A stretch of DNA of 64,000 bases, taken from Albula goreensis (lineage: Eukaryota > Chordata > Actinopteri > Albuliformes > Albulidae). The translations under genes and the position numbers were made by a program. Positions within the stretch are counted from its first letter, which is position 1; each line of letters opens with the position of its first letter. The notes under the pieces were generated by a model. The model had not been told where the DNA came from. It made no database searches and saw only the letters and a list, made by a program, of their open reading frames with translations. Location: NCBI GenBank assembly GCA_022829145.1, contig CM040747.1, positions 41,286,613 to 41,350,612 on the forward strand, read 5' to 3'. Below, piece after piece: positions 47,174 to 59,740 of the stretch.

Positions 47174-47673
47174 NNNNNNNNNNNNNNNNNNNNNNNNNNN
47201 NNNNNNNNNNNNNNNNNNNNNNNNNNNNNNNNNNNNNNNNNNNNNNNNNNNNNNNNNNNNNNNNNNNNNNNNNNNNNNNNNNNNNNNNNNNNNNNNNNNN
47301 NNNNNNNNNNNNNNNNNNNNNNNNNNNNNNNNNNNNNNNNNNNNNNNNNNNNNNNNNNNNNNNNNNNNNNNNNNNNNNNNNNNNNNNNNNNNNNNNNNNN
47401 NNNNNNNNNNNNNNNNNNNNNNNNNNNNNNNNNNNNNNNNNNNNNNNNNNNNNNNNNNNNNNNNNNNNNNNNNNNNNNNNNNNNNNNNNNNNNNNNNNNN
47501 NNNNNNNNNNNNNNNNNNNNNNNNNNNNNNNNNNNNNNNNNNNNNNNNNNNNNNNNNNNNNNNNNNNNNNNNNNNNNNNNNNNNNNNNNNNNNNNNNNNN
47601 NNNNNNNNNNNNNNNNNNNNNNNNNNNNNNNNNNNNNNNNNNNNNNNNNNNNNNNNNNNNNNNNNNNNNNNNN
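47174..47673. other. Assembly gap (500 N)
   Basis: Exactly 500 unknown bases, probably a placeholder of unspecified true length. It truncates the Tc1-like element on one side and the repeat copy R1 on the other. Confidence 1.
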
Positions 47674-48362
47674 GTCTGCATTTCAGAACATTCACAGTTG
47701 CTTCTGTTCAATTTACTGGCCTGAACTTCAAAATGAATGATTGTGGTTAAAATTATAGTCCCTATTATTTTGCTAAATATTGTGATTCCAAATATTAATC
47801 ACAATTATCAGTCTGATTCAGGAAAGAAAATTATTTTATTGCACTTTATGCATCTTATAACATGCTCACATTTTTTCTTTGGCTCTTGTAAATCAGTGCA
47901 TTATTTATTTGTCAAAGTTGCAACAGCTAGAAAAGCTCATTTTCAATTTTACTGTGGTCCTTATTTTTGTATTTAGTTGTGTTACTAGTTGTATGGATGA
48001 TAATGATAAACTGGTGTGAAACCAAAGTATTTCCAAATTCTGTGTTCACTTTGCCACTTCCAACTGGCCCTGACGTCTCCTGCTCCTGTACTGGCATCAC
48101 AGTCCAGCATTTACCAGGTTCTGGGTCAATGTGCTCAGCATCCAAAGGTAACACAGTCTCCTTATCCTCAAACTCTCATAATATGCTGGATGGAAAGTGC
48201 TCAGTAACTCTTTGGAATTGAGTGATTTTTCCCAGTACCTGGAAAGCCTTTGATACTTCAGTATAGTCTGTATAAATACCCACATTTTGAAGTATGATTA
48301 AACTCTCACTGTCAATGTCATATATCCAGCATAAATTCATTCTGTGGCACTGTACCACTGAA
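47674..48362. repeat. Direct repeat R1 (mate at 49657-50342)
   Basis: About 690 bp nearly identical to R2 in the same orientation. It starts abruptly at the gap edge, so the true repeat is longer. Both copies keep a minus-strand frame (LDAEHI...EPGKCWTVMPVQEQETSG) that I do not recognise. The left arm lacks most of this sequence. Confidence 0.9.
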
Positions 48363-48552
48363 TTACCCAATTCTGCTTTACTTTGCTGTGATAGAGGAGT
48401 AAGAAGAGAGGGATGGGACCAATGTGGACAAAGGAAGGAAAGCTGGAGAGAAGAGAAGTTTGATTGAGAGAAGGAGCTTTTAACATTTCTCTGTATGGAG
48501 CCATAATCACTAACTATTTACGAAAGGTCACAAAGTACACAGCACTACTCAC

Positions 48553-48726
48553 CCCAGTGTCTGTAGTTTACAGTTTGGACTCTTCAGTCCAGCACAGAGC
48601 AGCTTCACTCCTGAATCTCCCAGGTTATTGTATCTGAGGTCCAGCTCTCTCACAGGTGAGTTTGATGACTGGAGAGCTGAGGCCACAATTTTACAGGACT
48701 CCTCTGTAAGACCACAGCTGCCCAGT
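48553..48726 (-). pseudogene. Gene B LRR exon
   Basis: On the minus strand, 174 nt between TCTTTCAG and CTGGG|GTGAGT, encoding [16 protein letters not shown] and [19 protein letters not shown]. The frame and splice sites are intact and phase matches the gene B NACHT exon. It lacks the extra LRR present in gene A. Counted as part of a pseudogene because the upstream exon is frameshifted and no later LRR or B30.2 exon is visible downstream. Confidence 0.85.
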
Positions 48727-49656
48727 CTGAAAGAAAGAGGTGATGTGTTAATATTTAACACTTAATATTTTAAATGCAATATTGATAGTGCTCACTGATA
48801 AAGAGTGATATTGAGGATTGTAAGATCTACAATGCTCTGAGGAAGATGTCTGTGCTACACTCTCCAACTGCAGCACTTTACACCTGAGAATAAGATGTCC
48901 TGCTCAAGTCTGACAGTTCTACAGCTGTGGTTCTGACCCAAATAGCCCCTTTTCCTCTATTCAGTTCTGTCAGAATTTGGGGCTAATGGCCCAGCTACCT
49001 TTCCCACAGTCTTTTTCAGGCTAACTCTGGGCTTTAAGCCTCACTCATGGCCCTACTCATGCCCCTGAGCCAAGTGTGGACAGCAGGGCTAAGGATGGAG
49101 TTATCAGATCCTTTTATACTGTATTTCATTATTAAAGCAAATTCCAGCCTTTAGAGTGAATAGTGAGTTAGCTGACAAGTTGTGAGAAGTTTGTATTTCC
49201 TTCCAATGAGTAAAAAAGCAAACATTATCACACAGCTAAAGGTTCACAGGAGTAGTCACAGGAAGGCAAGGGGGTTTTTAGTTCACATCTGATCAGCAGT
49301 GCAGTGTGTCTGTTCTGATGGTGATCATTTCTCAATGACCTGTGACCAAACTTTTTGATAGTTATTGGTTTTATGAATTTTACCAAAAAACCCCAACGTA
49401 GGAACACCAATGTCAAAACAGTGCACATCACTGAGCCATCAGCAGGAAACTAAAATCATTTTTTGATGTTAAACACAATTAAAGTGCTCAGATAAGAAAC
49501 TAAAAAAATATTTATTCTCTGATACTTATCTGCCATTCTCTGAAAAAAATTAACAGACAAAATACAGAACCAAAAAGCAATCAATTTTCTAGGCTACTAC
49601 AGTCTGCTTTCCCTGTTTTCAGGCATCAGTCAGTTTCAGTGCTTGTTTATAATCAG

Positions 49657-50342
49657 GTCTGCATTTCAGAACATTCACAGTTGCTTCTGTTCAATTTACT
49701 GGCCTGAAATTCAGAACTGAATGATTGTGGTTAAAATTATAATCCCAATTATTTTGCTAAATATTGTGATTCCAAATTTTAATCACAATTATCAGTCTGA
49801 TTCAGGAAAGAAAATTATTTTATTGCACTTGATGTATCTTCTAACATGCTTTCTTTTTTCTTGTAAATCAGTGCATTATTTATTTCTCAAAGTTGCAACA
49901 GCTAGAAAAGCTCATTTTCAATTTTATTGTGGTCCTTATTTTTGTATTTAGTTGTGTTACTAGTTGTAAGAATGATAAACTGGTGTGAAAACAAAGTATT
50001 TCCAAATTCTGTGTTCACTTTGCCACTTCCAACTGGCCCTGACGTCTCCTGCTCCTGTACTGGCATCACAGTCCAGCATTTACCAGGTTCTGAGTCAATG
50101 TGCTCAGCATCCAAAGGTATCACAGTCTCCTTATCCTCAAACTCTCATAATATGCTAGATGGAAAGTGCTCAGTAATTCTTTGGAACTGAGTGATTTTTC
50201 CCAGTACCTGGAAAGTCTTTGATACTTCAGTATAGTCTGTATAAATACCCACATTTTGAAGTATGATTAAACTCTCACTGTCAATGTCATATATCTAGCA
50301 TAAATTCATTGTGTGGCACTGTACCACTGAATTACCCAATTC
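49657..50342. repeat. Direct repeat R2 (mate at 47674-48362)
   Basis: Same sequence as R1 with scattered differences. Its last 110 bases correspond to left-arm sequence near 27350-27470, while the rest is an insertion relative to the left arm. Confidence 0.9.
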
Positions 50343-51430
50343 ACAAATATACAACCCTATGTCAGAAAATTCTGTGTTACCCTATATCATTTGAAATATA
50401 ATTTTACACAAGGTCTTAACACACAAATGATCCATTGCCCTTATTGGCTTTGCGCGGTTTGTATCACTCAACTTCACAAGCCAAGTTAAAGTTTCATCTG
50501 TCAAAGTCACCAATTTGGTGTAAAACAGAACAGAATATTCAACATATACCTTGTGGGTAGCCGAGCTAGTACCTCGCCAATAGAATAAGTTTGCTTGGTA
50601 GCTGGTACATAGCCTCCCTCTCAATCTCTGGCAGAAAAGCTTCTCTGTTGAGTCTCTTATTGTGGCAGGAGAAGCTCCACTGCTTGTTTGAGTCTAATTG
50701 CCAATCAACTTGGCTGTTGGCGATGTCAGGTTTCAGTAAAAACCTTGCTTTGAGTTCATATAGTTTTTGTACAGATTTCGCTTTATAATTGTCATTGCCA
50801 TAATTTAGCCTCCTGACACATGGCCTAAATTGACTTCAGTTGTGACTTCATTGTCTCTTCCCTTGTTGTGTCAAGTTCCATTACATGAATTTATGTAACT
50901 AGGATAAATGTAACTGCGAGTAAAATTATTTGCTGTGTCCCACATGGAGTGATGAGGGGTTTCCACAGTGCTAGAATTGTGAATCTACAGGGACTCAAAA
51001 TGGCGCCGTCATGTCTGACTCTGGTACCTTTACAAAGTAAACTCAATCATAGACAGTCATATGAGACAGCAGTAAAGTAGGTTTGATAATCATATTTAAA
51101 TTCGGCATGCAGTCAAATCAATGTTTCATACTGTAGCCAAGTATTTAGCCTACCAGTTGTGTTCTAAAACATCCATTTGACGAGAGGCTTCCACCAAGTC
51201 GTCAAGTTTGCACACTCCACTATTACTGGAGTGATCACCTACAATGTCCGAGTGGAGCCTGCTGGACTGAGAGCTCCAACAAACTTTTCCTCGTCAAAAG
51301 AAAGAAGCCCGGCATTCCAATTGGAAATGATGATGAAAAAATATTTTACAATTGATGTGGATTCCAAAATATTTGTGGTAAAAAAGGATACATATTTCTA
51401 GCTTGATTGTGTCACAGCCTCCCTGGGCAG
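50343..51430. other. Gene B intron, mirrored in left arm; no exon
   Basis: Corresponds to about 26060-27340 of the left arm (which has about 0.4 kb extra near 26870-27300). No coding exon recognised. Confidence 0.5.
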
Positions 51431-51439
51431 ATACTGCAT

Positions 51440-53000
51440 GCCTGACCTTACTCTGGTTGTCTTTAAATTCGTCAATGCTCGCTATAAGGTTGCTGAGTTT
51501 AGTGTCGTGCGGCTGATACACTCCGCTTGTTTAAATACAATAAGAAAGAAAAGAGGACTGGCGTTGCCTCCGCCGCTTGTACCCAACGCCGGAGCTTCTC
51601 ATTCCGCAGCCAGCTCGCTCTTGTCGCCGGGGACGGACAGCCCGGTCTTGGAATTGCGAAGGCAACAGTTCGCTGCCCCCAGCAATCAGTTAGTATGGCA
51701 TTTTCTAAAAGATCCCGACAGCCTGGGCTGAGTGTCACGTTGTCGCACAATTTAGTTGGTTAAGGATGAACAAGGAAAAGAAAACTGTGGGGAAAAAACA
51801 ATATTCGAGGGGAGTGGACGAGTTTTGGGAGATCCGCTTCCAGGATTTACCAGACGCCGCCGAACTGCGCGCACAAACCTCAGTGGAAATAGCGTCGATC
51901 CAACTCAATCATCTATCACTCTCCGGGTCACAGAGTCAAACCACTCTCTCGTTAATTAAACAATGTCAACCCTCGTAATCTACGTCATCTAAAATGTATT
52001 ATTTTAACATAAAATATATAGCATCATAACATGCTCATTTGGGACTAATAAGATCTCCTGGCATTCTTAAAGGGACAACATGAGATCTCAGTAAGAAATG
52101 GCCTGTCTGTAACAACTTGCTGGATCATCTGAAAACGTACTTGGACGAATTATAGGAGAATCTCACCAACAGTCAAGGGATGGTCGATGAATTATTGAAA
52201 GAATTCAATACTCAACTGGGCTTCTTTTTTAAAACATAAATGCAAGTTATTTTATCTAATCTCAACCCCTTTGCCTGGGAATATTTATGGTGACAGCCAA
52301 AAGAAGTGAAATCATTATTTCCTAGATGCTAGTCATAATGAATCCTTAGAAATCAGTCCTCATCTGAACATTTAATTAGGTGGGGATTTTAAACCAGCCC
52401 TAAATTACATGGATTTATGACTTTATCGGCCACAACAAAACTGTAATCACACCTCCTTAACCAATATGATGTCTATGTTTGACCCAACCAGCATTTTAAG
52501 ACTCAGGAACCCTGATCAAATGGTCCCAAAGGGAGGAAAATGAATTGATCATAAATATTATTGAAAACATTTTGGAAGTACTAGATATCAATGTATATAA
52601 ACCAGAAGAAAACTGAAACTAAATTAGCTCATATGAAAAAAAGCAAGGTGAGTCAACAGTGAACATCTATAAAGCCAAAGGAGTTTCATAAGGACAAGCT
52701 AAGCAATAAATGGCTGGAAGAAGCTGAACAAATTGTAATTACTTTTTTGAAATTGGAACAACAAGATAATATCTGAAGTAAATATAAATGGTATCTTGAT
52801 AAAAAAAAATCCCATGGAAATCTCACAGCTTGGCAAGTAATTTTACGAAACACTATGTGGTCATTCAGGCCGTAATCTTTACACCTCCCATATGGAACTA
52901 CATCAGCACACAGAAGTCACCAACTAAAGCCCCCACAGTCAAACACGCGTGAGACTTTCATAGCTAACTTTTAGTTTTAACCAGAAACAATATGAAAACG
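51440..53000 (+). mobile_element. Decayed LINE, right-arm copy
   Basis: Mirror of the 22900-25560 element, in + orientation, with the same DEFWEIRFQDLPDAAELRAQ frame at its start and GGDF region near 52380. The endonuclease middle corresponding to about 24290-24640 is deleted here. Confidence 0.55.
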
Positions 53001-54829
53001 GATTTTTGATGCAAAACTGACATTCTATGGGCTCTTCTGCTATATTGTGAGAAGAGAGAGTAGCTGGATAACAGAAATGTTGAATGTACAGGGATATGTA
53101 TATATACCATCAATCTGTGATGTTTGACCACAATGATCAAGAACTATCACAGAACTTTATATTGAATTTATTTCTACTGCTGGGAAAATATCAAGCACGT
53201 AATGCAATTTTCAATTTTTATTCTGTAAGACAAACATTATATAAAAAAATATGAAAGTTGTAAAATGCAAAATGAAAAAAAATATGATCTCTACTTTTCT
53301 GTTTTGAATATCATATTTCTCATTCATTCATTCTTTCTTAACTCTTTATCTTTGTTTCCACAGTTTCTCCATCTCTTTCCTTAGTATTTCCCTCACTGTG
53401 TATGTGGGGGCAGGATGGGAGGGCCTTCTAGGTTGGGGTGAGTTGGATTGGGTTGGACAGACTCAGGTGGGGGTATGGGAGGGACAGGCAGGTGGGGTGT
53501 TGGTTGTGGGTGGATGACATGATCCCCCTGACAGGGGCAGCATCTAAGTTAAATTTTGTCTGAGTATTTGAGACACAGAGATTTGAACACTATTCACTAA
53601 TTCACAAGCAAATAAAAAATACTTTTTAAAACAATTTTGTAAAATGTGTAATTCCATAACTGTGGGATTTTTAGTTTCCCAGAGTGATCATTTCTGAAAC
53701 TCCAAAGAATCAATATGCTTTTGAGAGAGTGAGCAGCACCCTGGTGGTGAGTGTCTAAACACAGGTCAAATACATGAGCATGTCATCAGCTAACACGACC
53801 GTTAGGAAAGTGGTGAGTGAGTTCCTAACTCAATCAAATGACTGGGCATCAGATACATTCTGTGTGTAGAGAACAGCTTCACACGATGCGATCATATTTA
53901 AAGACAGGACTGCATAACAGAATATACCATCATTATCTCTACTGTGAGTCACAGTTTTAGAGTAAGTGTCCTTTTAGCCAGAATAGCAAAGACCCTTTGC
54001 TTACTCCTAGTGGTGAAAGATGTAATAATCTTGTAATGTTGGTTTTGCAAGCTGTGTTTGGATTGTTCTTTAGTCTCCTGCAGATATCAACACTGTTCAT
54101 CTCATGAGGACCTGGGGAGGAAGATGGCATCGCCGCCAAGTCCAACTCCACAACCATCGCCAAAAGAACTGCAAGAAGAACTGGCCATCCAGCAGACAAC
54201 AGAGGAGCTGTCATGCAAAATTTGATCCGTCCAGGAAATTTGATCCAGCCTGATGCAACAATGGGTTCTAAAACAGCACAAAGTGCATCTGTTGCTATAA
54301 TAACGCAGGTACCATCTAACTTTTAGAACGTTAGGAAATTAAATCGCTCTCATTTTGCAAGACCATACCTCAGAGGGATTAACTCTACCTCATGAAGAGA
54401 GCGGATTTAAATCATTTCAGTGCAGTTTTGAGATTTTTACTATTAATGAGGATGTATTAAAGATGATGGTAACTACACTGAAGCTGACATCTAATACGAC
54501 TGACTGACAAGTTACAAAGTTGTGCCTGACAGCATTGCTTGGCTTGCATTATTGCAAGCAAGTTTACTTTGTCAAAGATCAGACCTCCAGCATACACTGA
54601 AACCTTAAATACACATGTGAAGATAACCAGTAGCTGAAAAAGGAAACGGTATCCATCTCTCAATGTCAAGATAAAAAAATTAAAAAACCCATTAGAAATG
54701 CAGACAGAAATAATGTTAAATGAAAAATTAGCTAGTGAACACCACTGGTTCACAATGTTTTTTTCAATAGACAGAATGATTCTTTTCACTGTAATATTGG
54801 ACTATTTGGCTTTCATAATAAAGATGATC
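53001..54829. other. Gene B intron, mirrored in left arm; no exon
   Basis: Matches about 21240-22900 of the left arm. Frames at 54214-53957 and 54789-54457 (minus) repeat those of the left arm without a recognisable domain. Confidence 0.5.
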
Positions 54830-56115
54830 ATAGGAAAGCTGGTCAGATCGCTGCATTTACTGTTTATGTTTGTGAAAGTAAATATGCACCCTGGCCAGGA
54901 TTCAGGACCAATAATTTGACTCATTAATTTGTACGCCCACCAGGTTGAATCTTAAGGTTCACCACCATCATTTGCTTGCCACTATAATTTCACCAAAGAC
55001 TTTAATCACCAATACTTACAAAGCATGCCCCTTTGTAAAATATGTATTTGCCTTTAGTTTTTTTTTTATTTTTCAATGAAGACACTATATCAGCAGTTCA
55101 GAACCCATTGTTGCGTCAGGTCGGATCAAATTCACCAGGTGGATCAAATTTGGCATGACAGAGCCAGTGGACAGAACAATAAGGATGGCACAACACCCCA
55201 CCCATCCTCCACAGACAGAGACCAAAATGCCCAGCATGACCTGTTTGGAGGTGAAGGTTCCAGGCCCCACTGACATCTTTGAGGTTAGCTTTAAAATGCT
55301 AATGCCCTGGAGAGGTTCTGGAACCTCTATAGAGAGGGGAAGGATAAGAGTCCCTCAGTAATTTCACCACTGAGCCCCTGTCTGAGATGGAGAACAAACT
55401 GGTCACTGTGCAGCACTATAAGGAAGCCGTATAGCACCTCAGTGCTGTAACATGGTTTGTTTAGTTCAAATCTGACACCAGGAGGGTCCTAGAAGAGGGC
55501 AGAGTTTGTACAGGGCCAGGAAATGGCTGGGCCAGGTCAAACCCCACCCCTCTGCAGTAGGCAGAGTGAGCCACATCCCCAGCACCAGCACACTGGGGAA
55601 CAACAGGGATGGGGTGTGCTATCACAGCATGCCCAAGCTGTGCAGGAAATGCAGTGAGCTCGCAACCCCCTGCCCCGCCCGCCAACCTCTACCTCTATAC
55701 CTACAGCACAAATTCCAAATTCAGAGATGATGCTGTGGAGATGAGGAAGACCTAAACTGCAGTAAAAATTGGCACTTAAGCTGGAAGAATAAAAATGCTT
55801 TCACTATTGAACATAATTTAAAGTTGAAGATTCATTTTCTGCAATCTACTAGGCCACCTAAAAACATGTTAAAATATCACATTCAAATGTATTTTACCAT
55901 AGATTTTCTTTCATGCATACACACCCAGTGGTATATGAAAATGTCCCTTTAGAACAGACAATATAAAATTTTGAAATTGTGTATGTTAACATATTCAGAG
56001 GGAAGATAGAGGCTTCTGTTCATAATACAGATATATTCAAAATACAACTGAGTTATGTTCATGGCACTTTATTCTCACACAATTATAAACTGTTCATGCA
56101 AATATCAGTGTTAAT
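54830..56115 (+). mobile_element. Right-arm insertion with CCHC gag-like remnant
   Basis: Absent from the left arm, where the flanks are only about 100 bp apart. The + strand encodes broken pieces (VSHIPSTSTLGNNRDGVCYH, MPKLCRKC) resembling the zinc-knuckle region of ZCCHC3-like retroelement gag proteins, with stops between pieces and a degraded second knuckle. A leader-like stretch at about 55090-55160 also occurs at 21736-21796 and 54215-54275. Confidence 0.5.
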
Positions 56116-56148
56116 CATCTGCATTATGAATGATGTAACAGTACTCAC

Positions 56149-58050
56149 TTGGCCTTCCTGCAGTTCCTCACTACTGGTACCAGTCTCTGATGACCTGCTG
56201 CTGATGTGTTGTACGTCTTCAAGTCAAACTCATCCAGGACTTCCTCTGACATCAGTAACACAAAGGCCAGAGCTGAGCATTGGTGTGGTTCCAGCTCTTT
56301 ATCAGAAAGTCTTCCTGATCTCAGGGAAGTCTGGATTTCCTCCACGAGAGAGTTGTCATTCAGTTCATTCAGACAGTGGAACAGATTGATGGTCCCTCTG
56401 CTGAAGACTCTTCACTGATCTCTGCTTAATGTACTGGACTGTTCTCCATATGCTCTCTGATCTGCTTTAATGTCTGTCAATGTGTCTGCAGGTGATCTGC
56501 CTCCTGTTTGTCTGAATAATCTTCTGAAGAAGTATAAGAGTGATCTGCTTCCTGTCTTTGTCAGTGAGTCTGACACAGATGACCTACTTACTGTCTGTGT
56601 CAGTAGTTCTAAGAGAGTCTGAGTGGAGTCCAGTGAGAGGCCCAGAAGGAATCGGAGGAAAAGGTCCAGGTGTCCATTCTTACTCTGTACGGCCTGATCC
56701 ACTGCACTCCTGTGTACCTCAGACAGCTGCATTCTGTCACTCTCAGGTTTTGACTTTTCTGATCTGAGTGCATTTCTGTTCTCATTTACACATGAATGAA
56801 ACACAAACAAGGCAGCCAGAAACTCCTGAATGCTCAGATGCACAAAGCAGTAGACTTTCTCCTGATGCAACCCAGACTCCTCTTTAAAGATTTCTGTGCA
56901 CACCCCAGAGTACACTGAAGCTTCACTGACATCAATGCCACTCTCTCTTAGGTCCTCTTCATAGAATATCAGATTGCCCTTTTGCAGCTGTAGAAAAGCC
57001 AGCTTCCCCAGTTTCAGGATCATTTCTGCATCTGATGCTGAGATCTTCTTTGAGTTTGTCTCATTGGTGCCATGATACTTCTGATTCTTCACATTGGTCT
57101 GAATGAGCAGGAAGTGTGTGTACATTTCAGTCAGAGTTCTGGGCAGTTCTCCACTGTCTGCTTTACCCAACAATGTCTCCAGAACTGTAGCAGAAATCCA
57201 GCAGAAGACTGGAATGTGACACATGATGTAGAGACTCCTGGATGACTTTATGTGTGAGATAATTCTGCTGGCCAGGTTCTGATCTCTGATTCTCTTCCTG
57301 AAGTACTCCTCCTTCTGTGGGTCATTGAACCCTCGTATCTCTGTCACCTGGTGGACACACTCAGGAGGGATCTGATTGGCTGCTGCTGGTCGGGAGGTGA
57401 TCCAGAGGAGAGCAGAGGGAAGCAGATTCCCTTAATGAGGTTGGTCAGCAGCACGTCCACTGATGCTGACTCTGTTACATCACAGCAGATCTCATTGTTC
57501 TGGAAATCTAGAGGAAGTCGACACTCATCCAGACCATCAAAGATGAACACAACTTTGACTTTATCATGTTCAACACTTTCAATCTCTTCCAGCTGTGGAA
57601 AGTAGTGCTGGAGGAGTTGCATCAGACTGAATTCTCTCTTCTTTAAGTTCAGGTCTCGGAAAGGAAGAGTGAAGATTAAATTAATATCCTGATTGGTTTT
57701 TCCTTCTGCCCAGTCCAGAATGAACTTCTGCACAGAGACAGTTTTCCCAATGCCAGCGATGCCCTTTGTAAGCACAGTTCTGATGTGTTTCTCCTGTCCA
57801 GGTAAAGGTTTAAAGATGTCATTGCAGAGGATTGCAGTCTCCTGTGTGGTTTGTCTCTTGGATGCTGCCTCAATCTGTCTGACCTCATGTTCATTATTGA
57901 CCCCCCCACCTCCCCCCTCTGTGATGTAGAGCTCTGTATAGATCTCATTGAGGAGGGTTGGGTGGCCCTGCTGTACCAAACCTTCAAATATGCATTCAAA
58001 CTTCTTCTTCAGATCAGATTTCAGTGTCTGTTGGGCTCTTGAGAGTTTTT
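56149..58050 (-). pseudogene. Gene B FISNA-NACHT exon, frameshifted
   Basis: Minus-strand counterpart of 19170-21168 with intact acceptor (CCTCTTCTCAG) and donor (GCCAA|GTGAGT). FISNA, Walker A GIAGIGKT and Walker [10 protein letters not shown] are preserved. One base is missing in a G-run at 57429-57431, shifting the frame right after LIKG. Three more single-base losses lie between about 56395 and 56475, and TGA is met at 56414-56412. The last part (56345-56149) is back in the second frame. Either a true pseudogene or, less likely, clustered assembly errors. Confidence 0.88.
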
Positions 58051-58839
58051 CTGAGAAGAGGAAATATGACAGATAATTTACTTATATTTTAAAAAATAAT
58101 CAGTTGAAAACATTGTTATAAACTTTTCACCTTGATACAATATTTTACACAAGTCTGTCACACAGTGTGTTACACATCACTCCAACAATCTGCACAAATG
58201 GTGAACAGAAATAGATTCTGCCTTGTTCATGAAGACACACCAGAGTAGGGGAACTATAGAGTGTAAGGTCTTACCAACGTGAAATGAGATGAAGAGATTA
58301 AGTGAATCTATGAGATTAAGTGAACATGTACAGACAGATAATACTAGATCCATACATATATATATATAAACCCATCATAACAGTATAAATAATCAGGTAT
58401 ATCTGCTCTAAACTGTATAGGCAGCTTCACAACCTGGTGCAGAGGGCCACTCAGTTTAGATGAAATTTCAGAACTTTTTCTGTATGTGTTGAGATCACAC
58501 AATTCTATTATCTTATTAACAGTAATAATATCATAAATTGGGTTTCATCCTGATTGGCCAGTCCACGATCACTCCTTCAATTCGGCACTTTGCTCTATGG
58601 GCTTCTCTTTCAGACTTTAAACTGCTAAACTGATTCTGCCACAGCTTTTTAAATCTGCATAAATGAGCTTTTTCCAACATTTATATCCTTACATAAGGGG
58701 CCTGTATGTTGCACATCTCTCTCAGGGCCAGGTTTACTCAGGAATAGTCACAGCACAAAAACATTCACTCTTTAGTGGCTTGTTTGCAGTTGCTAATACT
58801 GATATATTAATGACTGATTTACACAAAATAGTGTCTTAC
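58051..58839. other. Gene B intron between pyrin and NACHT exons
   Basis: No exon recognised. A short TATATA tract lies near 58356-58368. Confidence 0.6.
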
Positions 58840-59080
58840 TCTTCTGCTCATCTCTCTTCAGTGAGTCTACAGGATCCTTCTGCTTCATTTTCCTCAGGAT
58901 GTGGAGTGTGATCTTCAGAGATCTCTCACTGCCACAGGTCTCCATCATCTTCTCAACTACATGCAGGGCCTCAAGGTCCTCCTGTTGTCTCTCAGTGCAT
59001 TCTGGGTAATACTGACTCAGATGGCTGTGAAACTGTTTCAACTCCTCCTTCTTCAACTTCATCAGAGTGCGTTGGAGAGA
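58840..59080 (-). CDS. Gene B pyrin (PYD) domain exon
   Basis: 241 nt on the minus strand between TTTATTTCAG and CAGAAGA|GTAAGA. It starts in phase 0 and leaves one base, which fits the NACHT exon at 58050. It encodes about 80 residues of a death-fold/pyrin type: LMKLKKEELKQFHSHLSQY, then ECTERQQEDLEALHVVEKMM and LKITLHILRKMKQKDPVDSL. Pyrin domains mediate homotypic contacts, for example with ASC-type adaptors. The frame is intact although the downstream exon is broken. No equivalent exists in gene A. Confidence 0.85.
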
Positions 59081-59392
59081 CTGAAATAAACACATGAAGA
59101 GGTGTGCTGTATCAGAGAGACTGAAATAAACACATGAAGAGGTGTGCTGTATCCGAGAGACTGAAATATACACATGAAGAGGTGTGGTGTATCAGAGAGA
59201 CTGAAATAAACACATGAAGAGGTGTGCTGTATCAGAGAGACTGAAAAAAACACACAAAGAGGTGTGCTGGATCAGAGTGACTGAAATAAACACATGAAGA
59301 GGTGTGCTGTATCAGAGAGACTGAAATAAACACATGAAGAGGTGTGCTGTATCAGAGAGACTGAAATAAACACATAAAGAGATGTGTGATAA
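59081..59392 (-). repeat. 40-bp minisatellite of iterated 3' splice sites (eight copies)
   Basis: Exact 40-bp period: CTGAAATAAA starts at 59081, 59121, 59161, 59201, 59241, 59281, 59321 and 59361. On the minus strand each unit contains CATGTGTTTATTTCAG followed by TCTCTC, the acceptor and first bases of the pyrin exon. Only the copy at 59081 leads into the real exon. Confidence 0.93.
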
Positions 59393-59740
59393 TTCACTCC
59401 AGTTCTTTGAAGTTCAGCTTTTGCTTTTGATTGATGACTTTGTAGAGGCAGTAGTTCAGATTAATCATGCTTTCCCTGAGAGAAATTGAATTGTTTTGTG
59501 ACTCTGGATAAATAGGCTGCTGCATATCATTATGCAAGACAAACTGTGCTCTCCATGTCCGCTGCAGATTCTCAGGTTCCCAAATGCTCGCCATTTTTCA
59601 GTCCCAGGAATTTTTTATGCCCCAGAAAAGGCTGAAGTCACATTTAAAATGCTTATGATAATAGGGATGAATCTGGTCCTGGATGATTGGCTGAAACCAC
59701 ATTCCAACTCTGTGTTTATTCTTGTGTTGTGCTCCAAACG
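59393..59740. other. Gene B intron, no exon
   Basis: No recognisable feature and no left-arm counterpart. Confidence 0.5.

Noticed and set aside
46775..47740. ORF of 321 codons spanning the N run and other ORFs across the gap
   Set aside because: Most residues are unknown bases. Only the Tc1-like transposase part before 47163 is real, and its apparent start Met lies inside the solo LTR.
58793..59173. Whole 126-codon minus ORF as one coding unit
   Set aside because: Its first 31 codons are the 40-bp acceptor repeat and its end is intron. Only 59080-58840 is the pyrin exon.
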